Positions 21,501 to 27,736 of a stretch of DNA of 61,200 nt are shown in pieces (position 1 is the first letter of the stretch; every line of letters starts with the position of its first letter). The notes under the pieces are model-generated. The model did no database searches. It was not told where the DNA came from and saw nothing but the letters and a program-made list of their open reading frames with translations. The position numbers were made by a program, and so were the translations under genes. This DNA comes from [Flexibacter] sp. ATCC 35103 (GTDB lineage: Bacteria > Bacteroidota > Bacteroidia > Flavobacteriales > Flavobacteriaceae): positions 61,203 to 122,402 of the forward strand of contig NZ_MTQF01000009.1 of NCBI RefSeq assembly GCF_001975985.1, read 5' to 3'.

Positions 21501-23087
21501 ATACAAACTAATTATTTTGGTTTTGATGAAGGAAGTGGCATAAAAGCAACCGCTACGACAGGACAAGAGGCTAAATTGAGTAGTGATATTTTCTCGCAGA
21601 CCTATTGTGGTTCAAGAGCTGATGACAGCGATGGAGATGGCATACTCGATATAAAAGACAATTGCCCTTATGTATTTAACCCATTGCAGGAAGACACTGA
21701 TGGTGATAATATTGGTGACGCGTGTGACAATTGTAAATATATCCCTAACTTTGACCAGCTTGACAGCGACGGAGATGGTGTGGGAGATGCCTGTGATAAT
21801 TGTAAATTTACTGCTAACGCTGACCAAATCGATACAGATGGAGACGGCATAGGCGACGTATGCGATAATTGCCCAACAATATACAACCCATTACAAGAAG
21901 ATGCCAACAAAAATGGAATTGGCGATGTTTGCGAAGGATTAGCGCAGGGCGAAGGTAAAGCTGCGGTGGCTGGTTCTCCTGTAATTGCGTATCGTTTTGT
22001 AGGAGACAAACAATATGAGTTGTCGAATCATTTAGGCAATGTGTTATCTGTAATTACAGATCGAAGCCTTTTGGCAGGAAACATTTTCATGCCAGACGTT
22101 CTTAGTTATTCTGATTATTACCCTTTCGGGATGCAAGTGCCAACCAGATATGGCAGCTCAGAATCATATCGTTATGGCTTCCAAGGTCAGGAGAAGGATA
22201 ATGAGATAAAAGGCGGTGACGGGAACTCGATGAACTATACTTTTAGGATGCATGATCCGAGAGTTGGAAGGTTCTTTGCCATTGACCCATTATTTAGACA
22301 ATACCCTCACAATAGTTCTTATGCATTTAGTGAGAATAGGGTAATAGACGGTAGAGAGTTGGAAGGTTTGGAATACACCAGATATGACACTGACAGCTTC
22401 GACCCGAATGTTAAGTTAATGGCAAAAGATGATAACGTAACTAATTATGCTGACAGTAAAAACTATAAGATTTTTAATGACGCAAGGAGTGGTTTTAGTG
22501 GAAGTGGCTTTATTGTAGATTTCATGGGTGGCGAATTAGTTGGAGCATATATTGCAGGAACTAAATTATATCAATCTGCTACTAAATTTGTTCAATCAAA
22601 ACTAACTGTAGTAACTTTAAAAAATGCAGATAAACTTCTAAAACCTGCTGTTGAAGCAGCAGAAAAAGGAGTAACTACTAAGCCTGTTGCAGGAAGTATA
22701 GCTAACATAAATCGCTCAATTGATGGTGCTAAATTAGGGAGTATGAATTGTACTAATTGTGTAATTTCAACAGATTTAGCATTACAGGGAGTAAAAAGTA
22801 CTGCTATGCCAAAAGCACTTACTCCATTAGGAGAATATACAAGTGGACCTGTATCAATATCTGTTTTAGAAAAACATTACGGTACGAAATTTGTAAATAC
22901 CAATGTCTCAAAATTAGAAGAATTGGCAATTGGTAAAAGAGGAATAATATATGGAGAAGGTAAATATGGAGGTCACGTTTTTAATGTTGTTAACCAAAAA
23001 GGAGCAATAAAATATCTGGATGGACAGACAGGGAAAGCGGCTAATATTAGTGATTACAAAAATTTGAAATTTTTACCAACAAATTAA
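12519..23087 (+). CDS. giant Rhs polymorphic toxin with papain-fold (Tox-PL-like) C-terminal domain
   Basis: This 3522-residue protein has a signal peptide (residues 1-21, ending SFGQ) and a very long beta-rich N-terminal part with several Cys-rich patches. YD/Rhs repeats lie at about residues 2080-2720 (for example RYNSLNQLVWQNTPDGKI, YDALGRVVAS, FEYDGLGNRVAKT). A LamG-like beta-sandwich insert follows at about 2740-2995, then four thrombospondin type 3 calcium repeats (DxDGDGxGDxCDNC) at 3031-3140. The Rhs-associated core is at about 3165-3290 (YPFGMQ, YRYGFQGQEKDNE, DPRVGRFFAIDPL, YAFSENRVIDGRELEG). The variable tail after the core ends in a domain with Cys3411/Cys3414 (NCTNCV), His3486 (GGHVFNVV) and Asp3501 (LDGQTG). 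This matches the Cys-His-Asp pattern of Tox-PL papain-like toxins, which are predicted deamidases or proteases. An immunity gene begins 7 bases after the stop. Delivery route is not evident; there is no T9SS sorting domain. Confidence 0.85.
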   Translation: MHINKYLITFVFTLFSLFSFGQQEEFLGDRKVGSQLNSLPILHITDPKFTDLDKHNVFASINPAVSIHFGYNDTQSDVYYSEILLKITPYGTAGNILTTYKDSKNQEKTYANPFLITLKIKHDNITKGAQLNDYAVYQLPGIHKADVKVESIKYYNSNDALITVSNSSVYLELKFNTYRYYNMQVSATESTSVFPLSHKFIKYNGTNELQVSKVSDGAEELVINWTRDIKSPAVEYELEWSWIDNYNINGGKLSTSQIPLTEQDFKLNSTRIQTRNTIYRIPLVYSNGYLIYRVRPIGRFLDNTDKFFYGTWSSGLTGSFKLVSDWSHIVEIDQTHESGKNWQYQSSFAEDGKKKEVVSYFDGSLRNRQTVTRINSNNKAIVGEVIYDNQGRAAIEVLPAPIEASGIRFYSDLNKNSKNSIYTHNDFDWDSPTVLNCDSESAFEMSNIAGASKYYSSNNLRQENYQDLVPDANGFPFSQIEYTPDNTGRIKKKGGVGLDHQIGKGHEMQYFYGQPEQKELNRLFGYKVGDFARYKKNIVVDPNKQISVSYLDPQGRTVATALAGDNNDILMCLDDEANTGLHAITTTNLLANNDKYASGNNDIKKDGIQLNTSVNVEKEGEIKFNYTFNKTKGSYTDNCLNTKQYPFVYDLSLSLKDDCANELLTGTDSLVSKIGVYNDNSFNATSLSVTNKEYKGEYLGNFLKIGSYSLSKNLRINQDALNQYADDYIDQLIANKICLPDLSSLQADVTADDCNVTCKSCEQSLVCDNLTVAECEAFQSKLSVDEDDLGNITARESYINTAEKQYMLKNLNAFFVTTFTHNGSQFVNPEIDQKEIVAKVAGFKFEFRKHLSECREMCKQPINICSLNLDSLLEDVSPHGQYGSVQGLEDNHTSEDFVNNTEIDPLSIFNDNNQLLYGGYIVVTQINPETNKDEEIKISNYSWRKPFKSYEEDGVISKVRVELVGEGIYSPSIKEGMILKPEDQDPTRNDPNIFLIQPEDLRYVSDFIHLWRPSWANALLPFHPEYQYYIYNAALCSKINGAGYNSDGFDETLSNMDYYDAETETISDNTIFTSNGIISKLLNVDSQSNDSDPFYNSANFIETDTDFKLRKDLMREALNLNYDGIALPNGKNMTMLQVAYYLAVYSNGIAADSDYEEFINKTNTKLLSDINSMSDIYLKQKIWLNFRTNYTAVKQKTRTVFSHIYASQKNNYNDCIGNPESSDTFFTLFKKYTVARPNNYENLTRLINTIPQIPALPNTTPASRGIELACSDVTSSFYATKEKRFVPADYGFDSALTDTQVMAAAKATAETGMYLETGKCPGAIDLEFFLNGLLDPTIQKQGLLINGLKTSSMPYLTKYLFNAQINSDFNLETAGETPKIKATQDASGNLNIGFTYMNNDIATPIQLRFINKNYKNACGTNVSVNWEDIIGFKNIYALPEYSTIDKVYKFQILAIVKRKSGTDNCTSPEEIIIEGTTKANINGCDELAIAPCDKKEKFNSAFKSLVFNLQNSRIIRNNEVDLTTNTAFTNGYLYTYFGIKQGDVVKWKNNTNGISITVNDQNRLVIHFEGYSLGVDPIINIAIGDLQNNQYNILKLTVRKPGLFSKRQITSIITTGNKNPLYFSCCSPCGEWDHDGDGFGDLCGEVSPPKINVCNSGDKEYIYEENLKEALNEAITNETLNSLQNSFNNPNAVKMTRFINNSKLIENFQAFRNYWNKIKVFENPYIDDIELFKFIVKIGRGSTYINFYNNKNVLEAYIIISNPDNLAVKKFNNIEITESQYCSINYTNNNNETFTLNDIYINNAVLISPTHTGVGSICDFLTAYTTKNLLKSSYSNTNDNIISSSYVNDEGNVITILNAQKTILKSRLTATPAVTNCNTFCVPPTVPPIICGDKWNEFKTAIIAKVANYEVPEKLTKDANFFCEANFGYVSTDYIAYLTKLQITTIQNPLFVTIAEFCATKLRYGNTKTASIIDLYASYISEQKTAETEELLKWNQYADNYVVNNNLCVPALMAPTFSLKVTTSETRTPCEIYANTVKESNKQQIEQAFYARKKEEFKQHYLQASLEGVNETLTQTSWDKEYQYTLYYYDQAGNLVQTVPPQGVQRLLPNSDAAINEVRETNTEKEDLTQVNGIDVAPKHTMQTQYRYNSLNQLVWQNTPDGKITRFAYDALGRVVASQNAEQIKTKRFSYTRYDGLGRITEAGQFIVKSGIALTINDNGRLIFTNTVNLVPVDAVLDLYPYNLTIALDQITKTVYDTPIANTSEWFTAYGVDNCHKRVTAVLYYDTLTAEITQVKAYDNYSNAIVYDYDVHGNVKELIYHTNNNTKLTQLKQELKKVVYDYDLISGNVNKVTYQPNSAKDQFIHRYEYDADNRIQQVYTSKDNVIWEKEANYLYYDHGPLARVEIGDKKVQGLDYIYTLQGWLKAVNSERIGSQYDAGKDGLNVAQDAFGFALNYYKGDYQSRFNTRDNTIFSFSKNDKLEQNANLYNGNIKEMVTSLLDNQQKPISTQFNYYKYDQLNRIKEMTSQSISYNQNLTTNAPTTGYKSNYSYDRNGNLTFLNRWASLPNGVITLMDQLTYNYTNGTNKLRHVNDAVPNGVFTNDPKNLNDTSLDIDNQTADNYGYDDIGQLIADRQEGLKIEWRVDGKVKKVTKNNGVVISFEYDGLGNRVAKTVTSGTNATTTYYQRDAQGNVLSTYEMVKQGTVLKYYLVEQDIYGSSRLGVEKGRKEITADNVQSILKSGVRLSGTLQSPLTQDKEINTNQSGLNFSTEDASAKWTEKPENTINLFKNETSKTESITLTGHLKIDSKSTSADGLIAALHGKNQEGESWPGDRAYSYLSSVLVSVNKTDMGYKPVVSLIKYRRDHHRYEKSKFSFRSYQTTTRYEIISPPIPEDEWDLKVQIVNDINTDEYIVTITLNGNEYKTTSNLTLDHDGVNNIGMRRGSEDLHIILPQNSVGHTSITHRPGKTEKYNAIKAEICDFSFRVDNGQEPEDIQTNYFGFDEGSGIKATATTGQEAKLSSDIFSQTYCGSRADDSDGDGILDIKDNCPYVFNPLQEDTDGDNIGDACDNCKYIPNFDQLDSDGDGVGDACDNCKFTANADQIDTDGDGIGDVCDNCPTIYNPLQEDANKNGIGDVCEGLAQGEGKAAVAGSPVIAYRFVGDKQYELSNHLGNVLSVITDRSLLAGNIFMPDVLSYSDYYPFGMQVPTRYGSSESYRYGFQGQEKDNEIKGGDGNSMNYTFRMHDPRVGRFFAIDPLFRQYPHNSSYAFSENRVIDGRELEGLEYTRYDTDSFDPNVKLMAKDDNVTNYADSKNYKIFNDARSGFSGSGFIVDFMGGELVGAYIAGTKLYQSATKFVQSKLTVVTLKNADKLLKPAVEAAEKGVTTKPVAGSIANINRSIDGAKLGSMNCTNCVISTDLALQGVKSTAMPKALTPLGEYTSGPVSISVLEKHYGTKFVNTNVSKLEELAIGKRGIIYGEGKYGGHVFNVVNQKGAIKYLDGQTGKAANISDYKNLKFLPTN

Positions 23088-23094
23088 ACGAAAT

Positions 23095-23421
23095 ATGATT
23101 AATAAAGAAATTGCATATAATAGAATAAACACCGTTTTATTAGAAATGGAAAAAGAAGTAGGGGTAAAATTAAAAATCAATGATGATTATTTTTATGATT
23201 TTCATGATTTTATGTTTTTTATCTATAACTCATTTGAATATTTAATCAATGATAACAATTCTTATGCATTGGCTGGTAATCTACCTCTTATCATAGATAA
23301 AAACGAAGGAAACATTTATACTCTTATAGATTTTACAGATGAATTAGAAGATTTTAAATTCGAGGAACTTCTTCTAAATGGATTTTTAGAAAAAATTAAC
23401 CCCGCTCCGCAAAGTCTGTAG
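23095..23421 (+). CDS. Imm35/YrhB-like immunity protein
   Basis: This 108-residue protein has no signal peptide and is probably cytoplasmic. The segment ALAGNLPLIIDKNEGNIYTL (residues 60-79), followed by an acidic DELEDF stretch, matches the signature of the YrhB/Imm35 immunity family (LAGNxPxIIDKxxGxIxxL, then an EYL-type segment). The gene starts 7 bases after the Rhs toxin stop, the classic position for a cognate immunity gene, so it should neutralise the papain-fold tail. The last seven residues (PAPQSL region) are encoded by DNA belonging to a dispersed hairpin repeat, so the original C-terminus may have been altered. Family call is from memory of the family; neutralisation is inferred from position. 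Confidence 0.75.
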   Translation: MINKEIAYNRINTVLLEMEKEVGVKLKINDDYFYDFHDFMFFIYNSFEYLINDNNSYALAGNLPLIIDKNEGNIYTLIDFTDELEDFKFEELLLNGFLEKINPAPQSL

Positions 23422-23452
23422 CACGGCTGCGCAAACGTCTCTGACTTTGCGC
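23404..23452. repeat. dispersed hairpin repeat at the end of the immunity gene
   Basis: The stretch has GC-rich inverted arms: GCGCAAAcGTC (23429-23439) pairs with GACTTTGCGC (23443-23452) around a TCT loop, with one bulged C. A second partial arm, CGCTCCGCAAAGTCT, overlaps the immunity gene's last codons. Related sequences (GCGAAGTC-TCCT-GACTTCGC type) occur at 59270-59293, 59403-59425 and 60465-60484. It stands out as GC-rich in this AT-rich genome. Confidence 0.65.
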
Positions 23453-23480
23453 CCGCAACGATAAGCCACAAAGCGCATAC

Positions 23481-23517
23481 AAAAAAAAGCAACCTAGAAA
23501 TGGGTTGCTTTTTTTTT
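23481..23517 (+). terminator. rho-independent terminator of the Rhs-immunity operon
   Basis: AGCAACC (23488-23494) pairs with GGTTGCT (23503-23509) around an 8-base loop and is followed by a run of T to 23517. A matching A-run precedes it, so it may work in both directions. It closes the operon that ends with the immunity gene. Confidence 0.85.
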
Positions 23518-23677
23518 GAAAGAATGCCAATCTTATATTTCAATTAAAAAGAAAATGTTCTGGCATTATTTCAAAAAAATGCATAGCCCTTTGCGGCGAT
23601 TGAGCAAAATAATAAAGGTTCGTAGTGCGTGGGCAGCAGCGTCGGGGTTTGTAGAGGTCTTAAGGAACTGAGATATT

Positions 23678-23748
23678 TTACATAATGAGTTTATAGTGAA
23701 AGGCGAAGCGTACCGGAACGGCTTGCACTATAATGACTTGTTATGTAA
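23678..23748. repeat. 71-bp interrupted palindrome (attC- or REP-like)
   Basis: Two nested pairs of perfect arms are visible: TTACATAA (23678-23685) with TTATGTAA (23741-23748), and TTATAGTG (23691-23698) with CACTATAA (23726-23733). The spacers between them are unequal, 5 and 7 bases. A third pair, AAGC (23706-23709) with GCTT (23721-23724), closes a GC-rich loop. Unequal spacers and bulges recall folded integron attC sites, but the RYYYAAC/GTTRRRY core sites are not clear and no integrase is in the window. The flanking 23518-23677 and 23749-23814 show no gene. Confidence 0.55.
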
Positions 23749-23814
23749 CATAGCTTTGGTGTGGTTTATCTATTGGTCTAGAAAAATAAATACGTAAAGT
23801 CTATCGATAAGGCA

Positions 23815-23843
23815 TAAAAAAAACCTCGCATTTTCTGCGAGGT
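23815..23843 (-). terminator. terminator of the minus-strand lipoprotein gene
   Basis: ACCTCGCA (23823-23830) and TGCGAGGT (23836-23843) form an 8-bp stem with a TTTTC loop. The A-run at 23816-23823 becomes a T-run when read on the minus strand. It lies about 90 bases beyond the stop of the lipoprotein gene. Confidence 0.8.
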
Positions 23844-23935
23844 CTTGTGTTTTATATAATGCGAGATTATCACGAAGATAATCCAATAAAAGCAACTCTT
23901 TTACGGGAAACTTTTTATTGTTTATGGAATTGCAA

Positions 23936-24904
23936 TTAATAAGAAATAGTAAAAGCTCCCTTATTAACTTCATGTTTCTCTGTCGTCAGAAAAGATTTAA
24001 AAGAAGCACTAAAAGTTCCGCTAATTGTTTTTTTAGTAGTATCGTGACTTAAAATAACAATAGTTCCGGAGTCTGCATTAAAAACCCCTTTTTCAGTAGC
24101 ATTCTTGATATACATTAAGCTATAATCATATGACTTTTCAATACTAATATCATAGGTACCTGGTTTAACAGTACCCGGTAAATTCACTATAATGCTTTCA
24201 ACACCTCCTCTTATAGCAGCAATAGCTATTTTTCCCATAATTGAACTAGAAGTTACATTGGCACTAACATATTCTGTATCATCTAATTTTGCAGAAAAAG
24301 TATTGTTATTTACAATAGGAATAGCGTTAGTAAAAGAAATATCTTTAAAAGAACCTTTAGTAATAATTTTATTTTCTAATTTGTTATTCGAATTAGATCT
24401 TATTCCTGTAAACTGGAATGTTCCGGATATTTTTTTCGTCTTTGTATCTATAGATGATATAATTATACTGGCAGTATCTTTATAATCAAAAGCATTAAAC
24501 TCACTAATAGCATCTTCTTCTGCAAGACCTATAAAAGCACTGTATTCAGCAGATGTTGGACTATAAGCTAGTGTTAAATTACTTTTTGCCCCACTTAAAT
24601 TCTTTTTTAAGGTATAAGTCCCTACTTTAGAAGAAGGTACAGTAATTTGAACGAAACCTCCATTTGTTGAACTTAGTCCACTAATCGAAATATAACTAGC
24701 CTCTGCAATTGAACTTACACTTACTATTGCCTGTACAGTTGTAGAAACAAAAGTTTTTCCATCAACATCAAATTGCAATTTTCCCGATTCCACTACTTTG
24801 TCAATTACATCAACTTCTTCTCTACCGGATTCATCTTTGCTGCATGAGCCAGAAAATAATCCCAAACTTAGGATTGAGATAAATAAAACATATCTTTTTT
24901 TCAT
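23936..24904 (-). CDS. lipoprotein with two tandem copies of a DUF6252-like domain
   Basis: This 322-residue protein has a lipoprotein signal peptide with lipobox SGSC at Cys21. Two similar beta-rich domains follow, at about residues 43-195 and 205-322. Each contains an F-x-(L/V)-D-(G/D)-x-x-(F/Y)-x-(S/A) opening, a P(S/G)xxxxGTY motif and an I(I/V)xSxDTxxKxISGTF motif. The layout matches Bacteroidota surface lipoproteins of the DUF6252 type, although I cannot run the profile. The gene is monocistronic: it has its own terminator at 23815-23843 and diverges from the GH97 gene. The likely location is the outer membrane; function unknown. Confidence 0.75.
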   Translation of the reverse strand: MKKRYVLFISILSLGLFSGSCSKDESGREEVDVIDKVVESGKLQFDVDGKTFVSTTVQAIVSVSSIAEASYISISGLSSTNGGFVQITVPSSKVGTYTLKKNLSGAKSNLTLAYSPTSAEYSAFIGLAEEDAISEFNAFDYKDTASIIISSIDTKTKKISGTFQFTGIRSNSNNKLENKIITKGSFKDISFTNAIPIVNNNTFSAKLDDTEYVSANVTSSSIMGKIAIAAIRGGVESIIVNLPGTVKPGTYDISIEKSYDYSLMYIKNATEKGVFNADSGTIVILSHDTTKKTISGTFSASFKSFLTTEKHEVNKGAFTISY

Positions 24905-25583
24905 AATTTTTTATTAAAATTAACTCGCAATTAACAAATAAAAACTCATTAAAAAATCCTTAATAAGTTTTAAAAGTGACAAAATAAGACATTAGCTATC
25001 TTTAAAAGAACCATTCAAATTTTAGTTATAATTTATTATTCGAATTATAATAAAGCGACTTTGTTTATGGCTTAAGCCAAATTTACGCTGCTTAAATAAA
25101 AAAAGACTTTCTTAATTGGGAAGTCTTTTTTTGTTTCATGTTTTTTCGACCTTATTAGATGATAAAAACAAATTTTTTATCAATCAGATATAAACAGCAA
25201 TACCCTGATTTCTAAACAAAAGTTTTTAAAGTCTTTACCAAATAAGCTGAAAGCTTAAAAAGCAGTAGCGTAGTGCATCGCACTATGAATTAAATTAAAA
25301 GTTGGATTGCCTGAAAGGGGAAAAGCAAATAGGTAAATACTATATATAGCATTATGTTGAATGTTTCCTTTGGATGAATTTGAATTGTTAAGTGAACTTA
25401 ATGAAATTCTAATTGCCGATTCTCAAAATATAAAGGAATAATGAATTAAATAAATCTGTTATCAGAAGTTTTTCATTTAAAATGGAAGATATTATTTGTC
25501 TAATTTTTTTGACTATTTAAAAGAGAAAAAACCATAATTCCCGATTTTTTCTCCTTTGGGTTATTCCATTTCATAAATTTTAT
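24905..25583. other. gene-poor spacer with terminator-like hairpin and a 26-codon ORF
   Basis: No convincing gene is present. AAAAGACTT (25101-25109) and AAGTCTTTT (25121-25129) form a hairpin with A and T runs on both sides, like a bidirectional terminator. TGGCTTAAGCCA is a 12-bp palindrome near 25068-25079. An in-frame ATG at 25361 opens 26 codons to TAA at 25439-25441. The product starts MFPLDEFELLSELNEI and looks protein-like, so it may be the relic of a gene end. Nothing else is recognisable. Confidence 0.5.
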
Positions 25584-25608
25584 TATGTTTGCTAAATCGA
25601 TTTAGCAA
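25584..25608 (+). promoter_or_regulatory. -7 box and perfect LacI-type operator before the GH97 gene
   Basis: TATGTTTG (25584-25591) matches TAnnTTTG; a TTTG at 25555-25558 is a possible -33 box, although its spacing of 25 bases is slightly long. TTGCTAAATCGATTTAGCAA (25589-25608) is a perfect 20-bp palindrome that overlaps the presumed transcription start and ends 21 bases before the ATG at 25630. The same CTAAA-TCG(A/T)-TTTAG core occurs at 29382-29401 and 30530-30553 around the LacI-family gene, so it is the likely binding site of that regulator and a repression site. Confidence 0.75.
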
Positions 25609-25629
25609 TTCTTGAAACTTTCTATTATT

Positions 25630-27732
25630 ATGAAAAATATATTCTTAACGTTCTTTCTAAGTATTATTTCTACTGCATTTATAAATGCACAGGAACTTAA
25701 ATCTCCTGATGGAAATTTGACTTTGACATTTCGTTTAAATGCATCAGGAACGCCAATTTATTCCCTTAATTATAAGAATAAAGAAGTGCTTAAAGAAAGC
25801 AAATTGGGCTTTGTTATAAAGTCTGACATCTTGCTGAATAAAGATTTTGAGATAGCAGCAACAAAGTTTCAGTCAGAAAACAATACATGGAAACCCGTTT
25901 TAGGCGAACAAAAAGAAATACAAAATCACTACAATGAATTACGTGCTGATCTTGTACAGGAAAAAAGCAAACGAAAACTTTCGATTTATTTCCGTTTGTT
26001 TAATGATGGTTTGGGTTTTAGGTATGAATTTCCGGTACAGGATAATTTGCGCCACTTTATCATTCAGGAAGAAACAACAGAGTTTAACTTAACCGGAGAT
26101 CATAAACTTTTCTGGATTCCGGGAGATTACGATACAAACGAATACAGTTATACAACATCAAAAATATCCCAGATGCAGGCTTTGGTTTACAACGCTACAC
26201 ATGTTCCGCTTGCAGCACAATCGACCACTAAAAATCTTGCCACTCAAACGCCTTTGATGATTAAAACAAATGATAATCTTTATATCAATATTCACGAAGC
26301 AGCACTGAAAAACTATCCTGCAATGTGCCTGAATGTCGATGATAAAACTTTTTCGCTAAGTTCTCATCTTGTTCCGGATGCAGTTGGTAATAAAGGATAT
26401 ATTCAAACGGGGAGTTTTACGCCCTGGAGAACGATTGTTGTAAGTGATGATGCAAGAAACATTCTGGCCTCAAAAATGATTTTAAATTTAAACGATCCTT
26501 GTGATTTTGAAGATACTTCCTGGATTAAACCTGTAAAATACATTGGGGTTTGGTGGGAATATTTTACCGGTGGAGGTTCTACATGGGCATATTCAGACAA
26601 TCAGGATGTGGTTATTGGAGCAACGGATTTCTCTAAATTAAAACCAAATAATACGCACGGAGCAAATACCAAACATGTAAAAGAGTATATAGATTTTGCA
26701 GCAACAAATGGTTTTGATGCTGTTTTGGTCGAAGGATGGAATGAGGGTTGGGAAGACAATACGGCCTTTAAAAAAGAACGCATTTATAGTTTTACAAAAG
26801 CGTATCCGGATTTTGATGTAAAAGATCTTAGTGATTATGCCAGTAAAAAGAACGTGAAAATTATTATGCATCATGAAACAACATCTTCCACATCAGAATA
26901 TGAGCGACAATTAAATGCTGCTTTAAATTTCATGGTCGATAATAATTACAACGCTGTAAAAACGGGATATGTAGGACCAATTATCCCGAGAGGAGAACAT
27001 CATGACGGACAGCAAATGGTAAATCATTATACATATGTAGCCAAAGAAGCTGCTAAACACAAAATCATGGTAGATTCTCATGAAGCCGTTAGACCTACGG
27101 GTTTGCACAGAACATATCCTAACTGGTTTGCGCAGGAATCAGCACGCGGAACTGAGTTTGAATCTATGGAAGGAATTCATCCGGATCACACTACAATTCT
27201 GCCTTTTACACGATTAATGGGCGGACCGATGGATTATACACCGGGGATTTTTCAGGGAGATTTATCGGTTTATGGATCTAAAAAGAATAAGCTGAGCACA
27301 ACCCTTGTCAAACAATTGGCATTGTATGTTACTATGTACAGTCCGTTGCAAATGGCTGCCGATTTACCGGAGAATTATATGCGTTTTAATGATGCATTTC
27401 AGTTTATAAAAGATGTTGCACTCGATTGGGATGAAACTTATATTCTGGAAGCTGAGCCAGGTGATTATATTACGATTGCCAGAAAGACCAAGGGAAAACA
27501 AGAATGGTTTATAGGCGGAATCACGGATGAAAATGCACGTATTGCTACAATTGATTTTAGTTTTTTACCTGCAGGAAAATCATATACAGCAACAATTTAT
27601 GAAGATGGAAAAACGGCTGATTACAAAACCAATCCGCAATCCTACAATATTCGAAAAGTCACTGTAAACAGTAAAACAAAACTAAAACAAAAATTAGCTT
27701 CAAGCGGTGGTGTGGCTATTTCTATAAAATAA
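25630..27732 (+). CDS. GH97 alpha-glucosidase, inverting (SusB) type
   Basis: This 700-residue exported enzyme has a signal peptide (MKNIFLTFFLSIISTAFINA-Q) and the three-part GH97 build: an N-terminal beta-sandwich (about 20-280), a TIM barrel and a C-terminal beta domain. Glu416 (MHHE), Glu485 (SHEAVRPTG) and Glu509 (ARGTE) keep the same 69- and 24-residue spacing as the SusB residues Glu439, Glu508 and Glu532. The barrel has VKTGYVG where retaining members carry an Asp nucleophile, so an inverting alpha-glucosidase is predicted, hydrolysing alpha-glucosides in the periplasm or at the surface. A TTG 18 bases upstream could extend the frame, but ATG 25630 gives a normal signal peptide. It carries its own operator and promoter just upstream of the mannose isomerase gene. 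In this locus it could remove glucose caps from glycans. Confidence 0.9.
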   Translation: MKNIFLTFFLSIISTAFINAQELKSPDGNLTLTFRLNASGTPIYSLNYKNKEVLKESKLGFVIKSDILLNKDFEIAATKFQSENNTWKPVLGEQKEIQNHYNELRADLVQEKSKRKLSIYFRLFNDGLGFRYEFPVQDNLRHFIIQEETTEFNLTGDHKLFWIPGDYDTNEYSYTTSKISQMQALVYNATHVPLAAQSTTKNLATQTPLMIKTNDNLYINIHEAALKNYPAMCLNVDDKTFSLSSHLVPDAVGNKGYIQTGSFTPWRTIVVSDDARNILASKMILNLNDPCDFEDTSWIKPVKYIGVWWEYFTGGGSTWAYSDNQDVVIGATDFSKLKPNNTHGANTKHVKEYIDFAATNGFDAVLVEGWNEGWEDNTAFKKERIYSFTKAYPDFDVKDLSDYASKKNVKIIMHHETTSSTSEYERQLNAALNFMVDNNYNAVKTGYVGPIIPRGEHHDGQQMVNHYTYVAKEAAKHKIMVDSHEAVRPTGLHRTYPNWFAQESARGTEFESMEGIHPDHTTILPFTRLMGGPMDYTPGIFQGDLSVYGSKKNKLSTTLVKQLALYVTMYSPLQMAADLPENYMRFNDAFQFIKDVALDWDETYILEAEPGDYITIARKTKGKQEWFIGGITDENARIATIDFSFLPAGKSYTATIYEDGKTADYKTNPQSYNIRKVTVNSKTKLKQKLASSGGVAISIK

Positions 27733-27736
27733 ATTC

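Noticed and set aside
21668..22009. 113-codon minus-strand frame with repeated LSHASPxPSPS
   Set aside because: It is the antisense reading of the TSP3 calcium repeats.
23678..23748. Integron attC site
   Set aside because: The arms and asymmetry fit loosely, but the conserved core sites are not evident and no integrase gene is seen; kept only as an attC- or REP-like palindrome.
23770..23973. 67-codon minus-strand frame
   Set aside because: It spans the lipoprotein gene's terminator and overlaps its end in another frame; no protein features.
25612..25629. In-frame TTG start for GH97 that adds six residues
   Set aside because: ATG 25630 gives a normal signal peptide, and the extension lies next to the operator and -7 box.
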